From contig NZ_CP117411.1 in the NCBI RefSeq assembly GCF_028607085.1, positions 620,001-684,000 on the forward strand: a DNA stretch of 64,000 nt, read 5' to 3'. Below are positions 37,346 through 45,667 of the stretch, in pieces. The stretch is from Sphingomonas naphthae. GTDB lineage: Bacteria; Pseudomonadota; Alphaproteobacteria; Sphingomonadales; Sphingomonadaceae. The translations under genes and the position numbers were made by a program. Position 1 is the first letter of the stretch, and each line of letters begins with the position of its first letter. The notes under the pieces are model-generated. The model had not been told where the DNA came from. It saw only the letters and a list, made by a program, of their open reading frames with translations, and made no database searches.

Positions 37346-38143
37346 CTACGATCGCTGGCCCAGCACCTCATAGGCGATCACCGCCGTCGCGACGGCGGCG
37401 TTGAGGCTGTCGGCCTTGCCGAGCATCGGGATCTTCACCAAGAGGTCGCATTCCGCCTCATAAGCCTCGGGCAACCCCTGCGCCTCGTTGCCGACGAGCA
37501 GGAAGGTGGGAGCTTCGTAGCGGGGCGCGCGGTAAGAACCGGTCGCTTTCAGGCTGGTGCCGACGAGCTGGCCGGGGCCGGCGCGCAGCCAGGGCAGGAA
37601 ATCCTCCCACCGGGCCTGGGCGATACGCTGGGTGAAGAGGGCGCCCATGGTGGCGCGCACCGCCTCGACCGAGAAGGGATCGACGCAATCGTCCACGAGG
37701 ATCAGCCCGCCCGCCCCCACCGCATCCCCGGTGCGCAGGATCGTGCCGAGGTTGCCGGGGTCGCGCAGCGATTGCGCCACGATCCAGATGCCGGCGGCGG
37801 CGCGGTCGATGCGGGCGAGGCTGGTGTCGAACTGGCGATAGACGCCCAGCACCGTCTGCGGATTATCCTTGCCGGAAAGTTTGTGGAGGATGTCGCGGGT
37901 GGTCTCGATAGCCTCGCCGCCGGCCTTTTCGGTGGCGGCGACGAGCCGGCGGACGAGCGGGTGGCCGGCGCTGTCGGCGGCGTAGAAGATCCACTGCGGC
38001 AGGTGGCCCGCTTCCTGCGCCTCGGCCAGAATGCGCAGCCCTTCGGCGAGGAACAGGCCCTCTTCGCGGCGGTGCCGCTTCTCGCGCAGGTTGCGGACGC
38101 GCTTGACGAGGGGGTTTGAGTAAGCGGTGATCTCGCGGGGCAT
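37346..38143 (-). CDS. SpoU/TrmH-family RNA 2-prime-O-methyltransferase
   Basis: A 265-residue SPOUT enzyme. The N-terminal L30e-like substrate-binding domain (REITAYSNPLVKRVRNL, EGLFLAEGLRIL) leads to the knotted SAM domain with motif 1 (VAQSLRDPGNLGTILRTGDA), motif 2 (LLVGNEAQGLP) and motif 3 (KIPMLGKADSLNAAVATAV). Such enzymes methylate ribose in rRNA or tRNA; the RlmB/TsnR group is closest in style, but the target nucleotide cannot be given. It is divergent from dacB across 86 bases. Confidence 0.93.
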   Translation of the reverse strand: MPREITAYSNPLVKRVRNLREKRHRREEGLFLAEGLRILAEAQEAGHLPQWIFYAADSAGHPLVRRLVAATEKAGGEAIETTRDILHKLSGKDNPQTVLGVYRQFDTSLARIDRAAAGIWIVAQSLRDPGNLGTILRTGDAVGAGGLILVDDCVDPFSVEAVRATMGALFTQRIAQARWEDFLPWLRAGPGQLVGTSLKATGSYRAPRYEAPTFLLVGNEAQGLPEAYEAECDLLVKIPMLGKADSLNAAVATAVIAYEVLGQRS

Positions 38144-38229
38144 GATCGCCTGTTAGCCGAGCGGCGGGGGCGGGGGTAGGGTGTCCGCAGGATATTGCAC
38201 CCCAGCCGTTTCCCGATACGGTTGCGGCC

Positions 38230-39672
38230 ATGCAACGATCGCTCCCGTTCCTCGCGCTCCTCGCCCTCGCGGCCACCCCCGCGCAGGCGCAGCCGCCGTT
38301 GCAAGTAAAGGTCGAGGCCGTCCTCGCCCAGGCCCCGCTCGGCACCCGTTTCGGCCTGCTGGTCGTCGATGAAGCCGGCCGCGAACTGGTCGCGATCAAT
38401 CCCGACAGCCGCTTCGTGCCCGCCTCCAACACCAAGATGTTCACCACCGCCGCCGCCTATGCGACGCCGGGCGTGCTGGACGCGACCGCCGGCACCGCGA
38501 TCCGGCTGGACGGGGAGGGGCGGCGCGTGCCCGATGTCGTGCTGGTCGGCGCGGGCGACGCGCGGCTGTCGAGCGCGAAGGATTGCACGGTCGATTGCCT
38601 CGCCACCCTCGCCGACGCGGTCGCCGCGAGGGCGAGACTGGTGGGCGACGTGATCGGCGACGACAGCCTCTACCCCGACGAACGGTGGAGCCCGGGCATG
38701 AGCTGGAACAACATCCCGACGCGCTCCGGCACCGCCACCTCGGCGCTCACCCTCGACGACAACGAACTGGTGATGACGGTCACCCCCACAATGCCCGGCA
38801 AGCCCCCGATCGTCGATCTCCCGGCCTATTACGCGCTCGACAATCGCGCCACGACCGGCCCCGCCGGCGGGGGCGACCTCGATTTCACCCGCGAGCCCAA
38901 TGGCGCGCTCGTCCGCCTCACCGGCACCATCGCCGCCGACGCGAAGCCCGAAACCATCCGCCTCGGCATCGACGATCCCGCGCGCTATGCGGCGTGGGTG
39001 TTGAGGGCGATGCTGGAGGCGCGCGGCGTGCGGGTCACCGGAAAGGTCGATGTCCGCCACCGGCCCCTCACGGCCGCCGACGACCCCGTCGCGCGCGGCG
39101 GTGCGCCCGCCGCCCGCCCGCCGGTGCCCGCGCCGCTCGCCACCCTGCCGCTGCCGCCACTGGCCGAGGATGTCGCCATCACCAACAAGGTCAGCCAGAA
39201 TCTCCATGCCGAACTGCTGCTGCGCCGCACCGGTCGCATGACCGGATCGGGATCGATCGCGGACGGGCAGGCGGCGGTGCGGGCGATGCTGGGGCAGGCG
39301 GGGGTAGGGCGCACTGCTTATGACTTCGCCGATGGCTCCGGCATGTCCAATTACAACCGGGTCGCGCCGCGCGGCGCGGTCGGCCTGCTGCGCTGGATCG
39401 CGGGCCAGCCGTGGGGCGCGGCATGGCGCGCCTCGCTGCCGATCGGCGGGGTGGATGGCACGCTCTCCAGACGCTTCCGAGGCACGCCGCTGGAAGGCAA
39501 GCTCTTCGCCAAGACCGGCACGCTCAACGCCACCAACGCGCTGTCCGGCTGGCTGACGACGGCGAGCGGCCGGACGCTGACTTTCTCGGCCTTCGCCAAC
39601 GATGTGCCGGAGGATGGCGGCGCGACGAAGGCGATCGACGCGGCGCTGCTGCTGATCGCGGCAGGGACCTGA
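38230..39672 (+). CDS. dacB: D-alanyl-D-alanine carboxypeptidase/endopeptidase, PBP4 type (DacB)
   Basis: A 480-residue periplasmic penicillin-binding protein of peptidase family S13 that trims or opens peptide cross-links in peptidoglycan. A signal peptide (cleavage after AQA, residue 20) precedes the catalytic domain. The three motifs are intact: S66-x2-K69 (ASNTK), SYN-type SGMSNYN, and KTG in LFAKTGTLNATN. The insertion domains between the first and second motif, typical of class C PBPs, are present. The stop is followed by 176 bases before the PQQ dehydrogenase. Confidence 0.95.
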   Translation: MQRSLPFLALLALAATPAQAQPPLQVKVEAVLAQAPLGTRFGLLVVDEAGRELVAINPDSRFVPASNTKMFTTAAAYATPGVLDATAGTAIRLDGEGRRVPDVVLVGAGDARLSSAKDCTVDCLATLADAVAARARLVGDVIGDDSLYPDERWSPGMSWNNIPTRSGTATSALTLDDNELVMTVTPTMPGKPPIVDLPAYYALDNRATTGPAGGGDLDFTREPNGALVRLTGTIAADAKPETIRLGIDDPARYAAWVLRAMLEARGVRVTGKVDVRHRPLTAADDPVARGGAPAARPPVPAPLATLPLPPLAEDVAITNKVSQNLHAELLLRRTGRMTGSGSIADGQAAVRAMLGQAGVGRTAYDFADGSGMSNYNRVAPRGAVGLLRWIAGQPWGAAWRASLPIGGVDGTLSRRFRGTPLEGKLFAKTGTLNATNALSGWLTTASGRTLTFSAFANDVPEDGGATKAIDAALLLIAAGT

Positions 39673-39747
39673 GTGGCAGCAGGCTGAGACCGGGGCACCG
39701 TTGCGATAGGCCCAACACACCGTTGTCTCCCCGCACCCATTTGTTAC

Positions 39748-39772
39748 GGAACATTGCTAATCGAAACGGGTT
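39748..39772 (+). promoter_or_regulatory. Possible EcfG-type (general stress sigma) promoter before the PQQ dehydrogenase
   Basis: GGAAC (39748-39752), a 17-base spacer and GTT (39770-39772) approximate the alphaproteobacterial EcfG promoter pattern about 75 bases before the start codon. The spacer and the base before GTT are not ideal, so the call is weak. Confidence 0.25.
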
Positions 39773-39848
39773 CTGCGCGGTGACGATCGTTTCGGTCGCC
39801 GTGTTCAGACCATCTTCCCCGATGGCCGCTTAGTCCAAGGACCGGCCC

Positions 39849-42248
39849 ATGCCCTCTCATGATTTCCTGCCCCGTCGCCGCCGTAGCTGGGGCGCGACGA
39901 TCCTCGGCGCCGTCATCGCCCTCATCGGTCTCGTCCTCGCCGTCGGCGGGGCGTGGCTCGTGGGGGTCGGCGGCTCGGCTTATTATCTGATCGCGGGGCT
40001 CGCGATGATCGTGTCGGGCGTGCTGCTCGTGCGGCAGCGGATCGCGGGCGGCTGGCTCTACATCGCCATCTTCGCCGCCACGCTCGTCTGGGCCGTATGG
40101 GAAGTGGGCGGCAACCCGTGGGCATTGGTGCCGCGCGTCGTGGCGCCGCTGGTTCTGCTGGTCGCGGTGCTGCTGGTGATGCCGCTGCTCACCCGCGCCG
40201 CCAGCCGCTGGCGCTGGGGCGGGGGCGGGGCCGTCGCGGCGGTCGTCGTCGCGGCGATCGCCTTCACCGCCTTGGGCAAGGCGAGCGAGGCGCCCGTCAT
40301 GGCAGCGCTGCCCGCCGCCAGCGGGATCATGGGCGATCCCTCGCTCCATCAGGCCGGCGCCGACTGGCCCGCCTACGGCGGCAGCTATGCCGCGCGCCGC
40401 TTCTCCCCGCTCAGCCAGATCACCCCCGGCAACGTCGCCGGGCTCGAACGCGCCTGGCTGATCCATACCGGAGACATGCCCTCCAACCCGCAGGTCGCCG
40501 GCACCTATGGCGCGGAGAATACGCCGCTCAAAGTGGGCGACACGCTCTACGTCTGCACGCCCAAGAACCTCGTCCTCGCGCTCGATCCGGCGACCGGCCG
40601 GCAGAAATGGCGCTTCGACCCGAAGGTATCCGACGACGCCATCCCTTATACCGCCGCCTGCCGGGGCGTGAGCTATTACGAGACCCCCGGCGCCGCCCCC
40701 ACCGCGCCCTGCGCCCGTCGCATCGTGGAGGGCACGCTGGATGCCCGCATCGTCGAGATCGACGCCGCCACCGGCCAGCGCTGCAAGGATTTCGGCGTCA
40801 ATGGCGAGGTCGATATCAAGCAGGGCATGGGCCAGGTCTCGCCCGGCTATATCTCGATCAATTCCCCGCCCACCATCGTGCGTGGCGTGATCGTCACCGG
40901 TCATCAGGTGCTCGACGGGCAGGACCGCTGGGCGCCCTCCGGCGTGATCCAGGCCTATGACGCGGTGACCGGCCAGCAGCGCTGGTCGTGGGACATGATG
41001 CGCCCCGATCGCACGCTCCTCAAAGCCGGCGAGACCTATACGCGCGGCACGCCCAACATGTGGACGATCGCCAGCGGCGACGAGCAACTCGGCCTCGTCT
41101 ACCTGCCCATGGGCAACAGCTCGGCCGATTATTATTCGGGCCTGCGCCGCCCGGCGGAGGACGAATTCGCCACCTCGCTGGTCGCGATCGACGTCGCCAG
41201 CGGCAAGCCGCGCTGGCATTTCCAGGCCGTCCGCAACGACGTGTGGGATTATGACTTCGGCAGCCAGGCGACCCTGATCGACTACAAGGGCACGCCCGCG
41301 CTGGTCCTGCCCTCCAAGCAGGGCGACCTCTACGTCCTCGATCGCCGCACCGGCCGCCCGCTGACCCCGGTGGGCACCATCCGTGTGCCGCAGGGCGGTG
41401 TCGAGCCCGCGCGCCGCCCGGCCACCCAGCGCGTCTCGCTGTGGCAGACGCTGCGCAAGCCCACGCTCACCGAGCGCGACATGTGGGGCATGTCGCCGAT
41501 CGACCAGATGGTCTGCCGCATCCAGTTTCGGAAGGCGAGCTACCACGGCTTCTTCACCCCGCCCGAGAGCGATCGCCGCTCGATCGAATATCCCGGCTAT
41601 AATGGCGGCAGCGACTGGGGCGGCATCGCCGTCGATCCGGCGCGCGGCGTGATCGTGGCGAACTACAACGACATGCCGAACTACGTCCGCCTCGTGCCCC
41701 GTGCGGAGGCCGACAAGAAAGGCTGGGCACCGCGCGATCAGGCACGCGGCGCGATCGGTGGCGCGGAGGGGGCGGGCGATCCCCAGGCCAACACGCCTTA
41801 TGCGATCGACGTCAACGCCGGCTGGCGCCTGCCCTTCACCGGCATGCTGTGCAAGCAGCCCCCCTATGGCGGCATCCGCGCGATCGACATCGCCAGCGGC
41901 AAGACGATCTGGGATCGCCCGTTCGGCACCGCGCGTACCAATGGCCCGTTCGGCATCCCCTCGATGCTGCCGCTCACGATCGGCGTGCCCAACAACGGCG
42001 GCGCGGTGGTCAGCGCCAGCGGCCTGATCTTCATCGCCGCCGCGACCGACAACCTCATCCGCGCGATCGACCTGAAGACCGGCAAGACGCTCTGGACCGA
42101 CGTGCTGCCCGCCGGCGGCCAGGCCACCCCGATGCTCTACGAAGTCGCCGGCCGCGAATATCTGGTCATCATGACCGGCGGCCACCACTTCATGGAAACC
42201 CCGATAGGCGATCAGGTGATCGCCTATGCCTTGCCCAAGCGGGGTTAG
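39849..42248 (+). CDS. gcd: Membrane-bound PQQ-dependent glucose/quinate/shikimate dehydrogenase
   Basis: A 799-residue quinoprotein. Five hydrophobic helices in the first 145 residues anchor it in the inner membrane and pass electrons to ubiquinone; the rest is an eight-bladed propeller in the periplasm with W-motif strands such as LVLALDPATGRQKWRFDP. The catalytic base appears to be D467 in NDVWDYDFG, at nearly the same position as D466 of E. coli glucose dehydrogenase. Glucose would be oxidised to gluconolactone outside the cytoplasm; quinate or shikimate are alternatives in this family. PQQ synthesis genes are not in the window. A hairpin terminator follows. Confidence 0.93.
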   Translation: MPSHDFLPRRRRSWGATILGAVIALIGLVLAVGGAWLVGVGGSAYYLIAGLAMIVSGVLLVRQRIAGGWLYIAIFAATLVWAVWEVGGNPWALVPRVVAPLVLLVAVLLVMPLLTRAASRWRWGGGGAVAAVVVAAIAFTALGKASEAPVMAALPAASGIMGDPSLHQAGADWPAYGGSYAARRFSPLSQITPGNVAGLERAWLIHTGDMPSNPQVAGTYGAENTPLKVGDTLYVCTPKNLVLALDPATGRQKWRFDPKVSDDAIPYTAACRGVSYYETPGAAPTAPCARRIVEGTLDARIVEIDAATGQRCKDFGVNGEVDIKQGMGQVSPGYISINSPPTIVRGVIVTGHQVLDGQDRWAPSGVIQAYDAVTGQQRWSWDMMRPDRTLLKAGETYTRGTPNMWTIASGDEQLGLVYLPMGNSSADYYSGLRRPAEDEFATSLVAIDVASGKPRWHFQAVRNDVWDYDFGSQATLIDYKGTPALVLPSKQGDLYVLDRRTGRPLTPVGTIRVPQGGVEPARRPATQRVSLWQTLRKPTLTERDMWGMSPIDQMVCRIQFRKASYHGFFTPPESDRRSIEYPGYNGGSDWGGIAVDPARGVIVANYNDMPNYVRLVPRAEADKKGWAPRDQARGAIGGAEGAGDPQANTPYAIDVNAGWRLPFTGMLCKQPPYGGIRAIDIASGKTIWDRPFGTARTNGPFGIPSMLPLTIGVPNNGGAVVSASGLIFIAAATDNLIRAIDLKTGKTLWTDVLPAGGQATPMLYEVAGREYLVIMTGGHHFMETPIGDQVIAYALPKRG

Positions 42249-42263
42249 GCTGGCCTGAATCGA

Positions 42264-42293
42264 AACGGGCTCCGGTTGATACCGGAGCCCGTT
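42264..42293. terminator. Strong hairpin between convergent gcd and small lipoprotein genes
   Basis: A perfect 13-bp stem (AACGGGCTCCGGT/ACCGGAGCCCGTT) with a TGAT loop begins 15 bases after the gcd stop. T-rich tails are short (CTGTTGG on the plus side), but the position between convergent genes fits a bidirectional terminator. Confidence 0.75.
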
Positions 42294-42320
42294 CTGTTGG
42301 CGGGTCGCGGATCGGTTAGA

Positions 42321-42602
42321 TCACAGCCCGTTGGCCGCCTCTTCGACCCGATCGCCCGCGCGGTCGATCGCGGCGCCGGCGCTGTTCGCGGCCTGCGAGG
42401 TGGCGTCGCCAGCCTGGGCCGCCTTGCGCTCGGCCACGTCGGAGCCGGTCGCGATCGCCGCATCCACGTCGCTTTCGGCCTTGGCGGCGGTGGCGTTGAG
42501 TTCGGCGGCGGTGTTGCTGGCGTCGGCGGCGGCGTTCTGCTGGGCCTGTTTGGAGCAGCCCGCGAGCGCGATCACCAGCGCCAGAGCGGTCAATTTCCGC
42601 AT
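42321..42602 (-). CDS. Small Ala-rich predicted lipoprotein
   Basis: A 93-residue protein with a lipoprotein signal (MRKLTALALVIALAGC, cysteine C16). The mature part consists almost wholly of Ala, Asp, Glu, Ser and Thr, and should form one long amphipathic helix (NTAAELNATAAKAESDVDAA), comparable in style to small outer-membrane lipoproteins that coil. ATG 42602 is chosen because AAGGGA lies at a suitable distance on the minus strand and the lipobox is correctly placed. No family is recognised; a structural envelope role is only a guess. Confidence 0.75.
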   Translation of the reverse strand: MRKLTALALVIALAGCSKQAQQNAAADASNTAAELNATAAKAESDVDAAIATGSDVAERKAAQAGDATSQAANSAGAAIDRAGDRVEEAANGL

Positions 42603-42704
42603 CAATATGATCCCTTTGTCATGGGTTCCCCTGTCCCGCCACGGGGCGGGTGCATTTGACGCGAGGGTAACCCGTTGATCCATCCCGCGCAATGCGGCCG
42701 GAAA

Positions 42705-43688
42705 TCAGGGCTTCGGCGGCGAGGCGGGCGGCGTCTTGGCGGCATCGCCCACCGGCGTCGGCACGTTTTCGGCGGCCGGGGCCGGCGTGGTCGCGCCATC
42801 GGCGGCGGTCGGCACGATCGGGTCGTCGGCGCCGGGGGCTGGGGCTGGGGCCGGGGCAGGGGCGGCGCTGCCGCCGTCCGCCGCGCTGGGCACGATCGGT
42901 TCGTCGGCGCCGGCCGGCGTGCCGCCATCGGCCTCGGTCGGCACGATCGCGTCGTCGTCGCCGCCGGCATCCTCCTGATCGAGGATCTGGGCGCGGCGCC
43001 CTTGCAGATAGGCCGAGCGCGCGGCCGCATAGGGATCGAGGCTCGATTGCAGGAAGGCGTCGCCGCCGCTTTCGATCAGGTCGGATCGGGCGGAGATGAT
43101 CTGCACCGCGCGCACCGCCAGCCTCTGTGTGCGCGTCAGGCCGCTGTTGTTGAGCGCGATCACGAACGGATCGGCGAAGAAGGCGACGCCCGATCCGATG
43201 CCGTCCCGCATGGTCGACGGGCCGAGCAGCGGCAGGACGAGATAGGGCCCACCGTTGGCGCCCCATACGGCGAGCGTCTGGCCGAGATCCTCGCGTGCGG
43301 GCTTCAGGCCCATCTTGCTGGCATGATCGAACAGGCCGCCGATGCCGATCGTGGTGTTGATGACGAAGCGGCCGAGCGTGCGCACCGCACGATCGGGTTT
43401 GCCCTGGAGGACGTTGTTGATGAACGACCAGGGCTCGCTGAGATTCGAGAAAGCGTTCGACACGCCCTGCCGCGCTACCTTCGGCGCCACCGCGCGATAG
43501 ACGCTGGTGACGGGCTTGATGAGCACCTTGTCGGCCGCCTGGTTGACTCCCCAGACGCCTCGGTTGAACTTCTCCAGCGGATCGCGCTCCGCCAGACGAT
43601 CGGTGCCGACGGTGGCGCAACCGGAAAGGAGCGCGAGCGCCGCTACGGCGGAAAAGCTACGCGCCGAAAGGGTTTTGGTCATGGCCAT
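42705..43688 (-). CDS. mlaA: Phospholipid-transport lipoprotein MlaA (VacJ) with repetitive C-terminal tail
   Basis: A 327-residue outer-membrane lipoprotein (C24 in ALLSGCATV) of the Mla pathway, which removes misplaced phospholipids from the outer leaflet. The MlaA core spans about 30-235, with RDPLEKFNRGVWGVNQ, FINNVLQGKP, RFVINTTIGIGGLFD and GPSTMRDGIG. After it comes an unusual acidic Pro/Ala tail containing three repeats of the form (D/E)-x-IVP-x2-ADG at about 247-256, 263-273 and 289-298. ATG 43688 is used; ATG 43682 is possible. MlaBCDEF are not nearby. It is divergent from the ArsR-methyltransferase gene. Confidence 0.94.
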   Translation of the reverse strand: MAMTKTLSARSFSAVAALALLSGCATVGTDRLAERDPLEKFNRGVWGVNQAADKVLIKPVTSVYRAVAPKVARQGVSNAFSNLSEPWSFINNVLQGKPDRAVRTLGRFVINTTIGIGGLFDHASKMGLKPAREDLGQTLAVWGANGGPYLVLPLLGPSTMRDGIGSGVAFFADPFVIALNNSGLTRTQRLAVRAVQIISARSDLIESGGDAFLQSSLDPYAAARSAYLQGRRAQILDQEDAGGDDDAIVPTEADGGTPAGADEPIVPSAADGGSAAPAPAPAPAPGADDPIVPTAADGATTPAPAAENVPTPVGDAAKTPPASPPKP

Positions 43689-43723
43689 TTGCCTGCCATA
43701 GCCCCCGCCACCGGGCAAGTCGC

Positions 43724-43752
43724 TTGACCGCATATAAAGACATCTTTATGTC
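43724..43752 (+). promoter_or_regulatory. Probable promoter of the ArsR-metF-metH operon
   Basis: TTGACC (43724-43729), a 17-base spacer and TATGTC (43747-43752) form a sigma-70-like promoter. A start site about seven bases later would fall at 43759-43762, at or just before the ATG, suggesting a leaderless message. This agrees with the absence of a ribosome-binding site before the ATG. Confidence 0.5.
43732..43751. promoter_or_regulatory. Operator-like inverted repeat for the ArsR-type regulator
   Basis: ATAAAGA-CA-TCTTTAT (43734-43749) is a perfect 7-bp dyad that extends with one mismatch to ATATAAAGA/TCTTTATGT, typical of ArsR-family operators. It lies between the -35 and -10 elements and overlaps an AGACAT/ATGTCT repeat. 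Binding by the regulator would block its own promoter. Confidence 0.7.
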
Positions 43753-43761
43753 TCAATTTCT

Positions 43762-44715
43762 ATGGTTGCCCCGCTCGCCGTCTTCCGTGCGCTTGCCGAT
43801 CCGACGCGCCTGCGCATCCTGGCGCTGTTGCGGCAGATGGAGCTGTCGGTCAGCGAACTGGCTCAGGTGCTGGGGCAGAGCCAGCCACGCGTCTCGCGCC
43901 ATGTGAAGATTCTGGGCGACGCGGGCCTCGCCGATCGCCGCAAGGAGGGCAGCTGGCTGTTCCTGCGGCTCGGCCCGGCGGTGGCGGACGGCGCTCTGTT
44001 CGCGGCGATCGACGGGTGGGACGATCGGGTCGCCGATGCCTGGGTGACGGCCGACGCGGCGCGGCTGGCGGCGGTGCGGGCGGATCGCACGGCGGCGGCC
44101 GAGGACTGGTTCGCGGCCCATGCGGCGGAATGGGATGCGATGCGCTCGCTGCACGTGGCCGAGGCGGACGTGGAGGCGGCGATCCAGCGCGTGCTGGGCG
44201 ATCGCCCGGTCGGCCGGATGGTCGATATCGGCACGGGCACGGGGCGCATCCTCGAATTGTTCGCGGGCGAGGCGACGGGCGCGCTCGGCATCGATCGCAG
44301 CCCGGAAATGCTGCGGATCGCCCGCGCCAAGCTGGGCGAGGTGGCCGGCGCCGAGCTGCGGCAGGGGGATATGTACGCCCTCCCGATCGAGGATCGGGCG
44401 GCGGATACGGTGGTGCTGCATCAGGTGTTGCATTACGCCACCCAGCCCGAGGCGGCGGTGGCGGAAGCGGCGCGGCTGCTCGACGGCGAGGGGCGGCTGC
44501 TGGTCGTCGATTTCGCCGCGCACGACCGGGAGGAATTGCGGGTGAAGGACGCGCACACCCGCCTGGGCTTCGACGACGCGCAGCTTGCGGGCTGGATGCG
44601 GGCGGCGGGGCTGGAGGCCGGCGCGCCGGTCGAATTGCGCGGCGGCGCACTGACGGTGAAATTGTGGCTGGGCGTGAAGCCGGCCGGAACACGATTGAAG
44701 GTGGTATCGGCATGA
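43762..44715 (+). CDS. ArsR-type regulator fused to a SAM-dependent methyltransferase
   Basis: A 317-residue fusion. Residues 1-85 are an ArsR winged helix (ALADPTRLRILALLRQ, recognition helix QSQPRVSRHVKILGDAG). After a linker, residues 140-300 form a class I methyltransferase domain with motif I VDIGTGTGRILELF at about 154-167 and ALGIDRSPEMLRIARAKLGE. It heads metF and metH; the domain may sense SAM or S-adenosylhomocysteine rather than methylate a substrate (inference), as proposed for methionine-cycle ArsR regulators. No metal-binding cysteine motif of arsenic-type ArsR is present. It overlaps metF by four bases. Confidence 0.9.
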   Translation: MVAPLAVFRALADPTRLRILALLRQMELSVSELAQVLGQSQPRVSRHVKILGDAGLADRRKEGSWLFLRLGPAVADGALFAAIDGWDDRVADAWVTADAARLAAVRADRTAAAEDWFAAHAAEWDAMRSLHVAEADVEAAIQRVLGDRPVGRMVDIGTGTGRILELFAGEATGALGIDRSPEMLRIARAKLGEVAGAELRQGDMYALPIEDRAADTVVLHQVLHYATQPEAAVAEAARLLDGEGRLLVVDFAAHDREELRVKDAHTRLGFDDAQLAGWMRAAGLEAGAPVELRGGALTVKLWLGVKPAGTRLKVVSA

Positions 44716-45656
44716 GTATTTCGGTTGCCCAGCTCGAAGAGGCCCGCCGCGCGCTCGATGCGCCGCTCTATGCGGATCTGTCGGGCGATTTCGACCTGTC
44801 CTTCGAATTCTTCCCGCCCAAGACGGAGAAGATGGAAGAGACTTTGTGGGGCGCGATCCGCACGCTGGAGCCGCTGGCGCCGCGTTTCGTCTCGGTCACC
44901 TATGGCGCGGGTGGATCGACCCGCGAGCGGACCCATGCCACCGTCGAGCGGGTCGCGCGCGAGACGGGCATCCAGGCCGCCGCGCACCTCACCTGCGTCG
45001 CCGCCAGCAAGGCCGACATCGCCGAGGTGGCGGAGGAATATTGGAATGCGGGCGTGCGCCATATCGTGGCGCTGCGCGGCGATCCGCAGGTGGCGGGCAC
45101 GAAATTCGAGGCGCACCCCGAGGGCTATGCCGGCGCCGCCGAGCTGGTCGAAGGGCTGCTGAAGCTGCACCCGTTCGAGATTTCGGTCGCCGCTTATCCC
45201 GAGGCGCACCCGGAAGCGATCAGCCAGCAGGCCGATATCGATCATCTCAAGCGCAAGATGGATGCCGGCGCCAACCGCGCCATCACGCAATTCTTCCATT
45301 CGCCCGACACCTTCTTCCGCTTCCGCGATCGCGCGGTGGCGGCGGGCATCACGACCGAGATCGTCCCCGGCATCATGCCCGTTTCCAACTTCGCGGGCAT
45401 GAAGAGGATGTCGGCGATGTGCGGCACCGATATCCCGGCGTGGATGGGCCATATCTTCGAGGGGCTCGACGATCATCCCGCCGCGCGCCAGCTCGTCGCC
45501 GCGACGGTGGCGGCCGAATTGTGTCGCAAGCTCTATGCCGGCGGCGTCCGACAGTTCCACTTCTACACGCTCAACCGCGCCGAACTCGCCTTCGCCATCT
45601 CGCACCTGCTGGGCAAGCGGGCGGCGGTGGCCAAGCCGGTCGAAGCGGCGGCCTAA
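44712..45656 (+). CDS. metF: Methylenetetrahydrofolate reductase [NAD(P)H]
   Basis: A 314-residue flavoprotein reducing 5,10-methylene-THF to 5-methyl-THF, the methyl donor for MetH. Family marks: LSFEFFPPKTEKMEE at the N-terminus, SVTYGAGGSTRERTH (about 62-76), the FAD-contacting HIVALRGDP, and TQFFHSPDTFFRF. Length is typical of bacterial MetF. ATG 44712 overlaps the regulator stop (ATGA), and metH part one begins 11 bases after its stop, so the operon order matches the pathway order. Confidence 0.97.
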   Translation: MSISVAQLEEARRALDAPLYADLSGDFDLSFEFFPPKTEKMEETLWGAIRTLEPLAPRFVSVTYGAGGSTRERTHATVERVARETGIQAAAHLTCVAASKADIAEVAEEYWNAGVRHIVALRGDPQVAGTKFEAHPEGYAGAAELVEGLLKLHPFEISVAAYPEAHPEAISQQADIDHLKRKMDAGANRAITQFFHSPDTFFRFRDRAVAAGITTEIVPGIMPVSNFAGMKRMSAMCGTDIPAWMGHIFEGLDDHPAARQLVAATVAAELCRKLYAGGVRQFHFYTLNRAELAFAISHLLGKRAAVAKPVEAAA

Positions 45657-45667
45657 GGAAACATCCC

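Noticed and set aside
39744-42188. 814-codon open frame opposite the PQQ dehydrogenase gene
   Set aside because: It is an antisense shadow; the plus-strand frame has helices, propeller motifs and the catalytic Asp.
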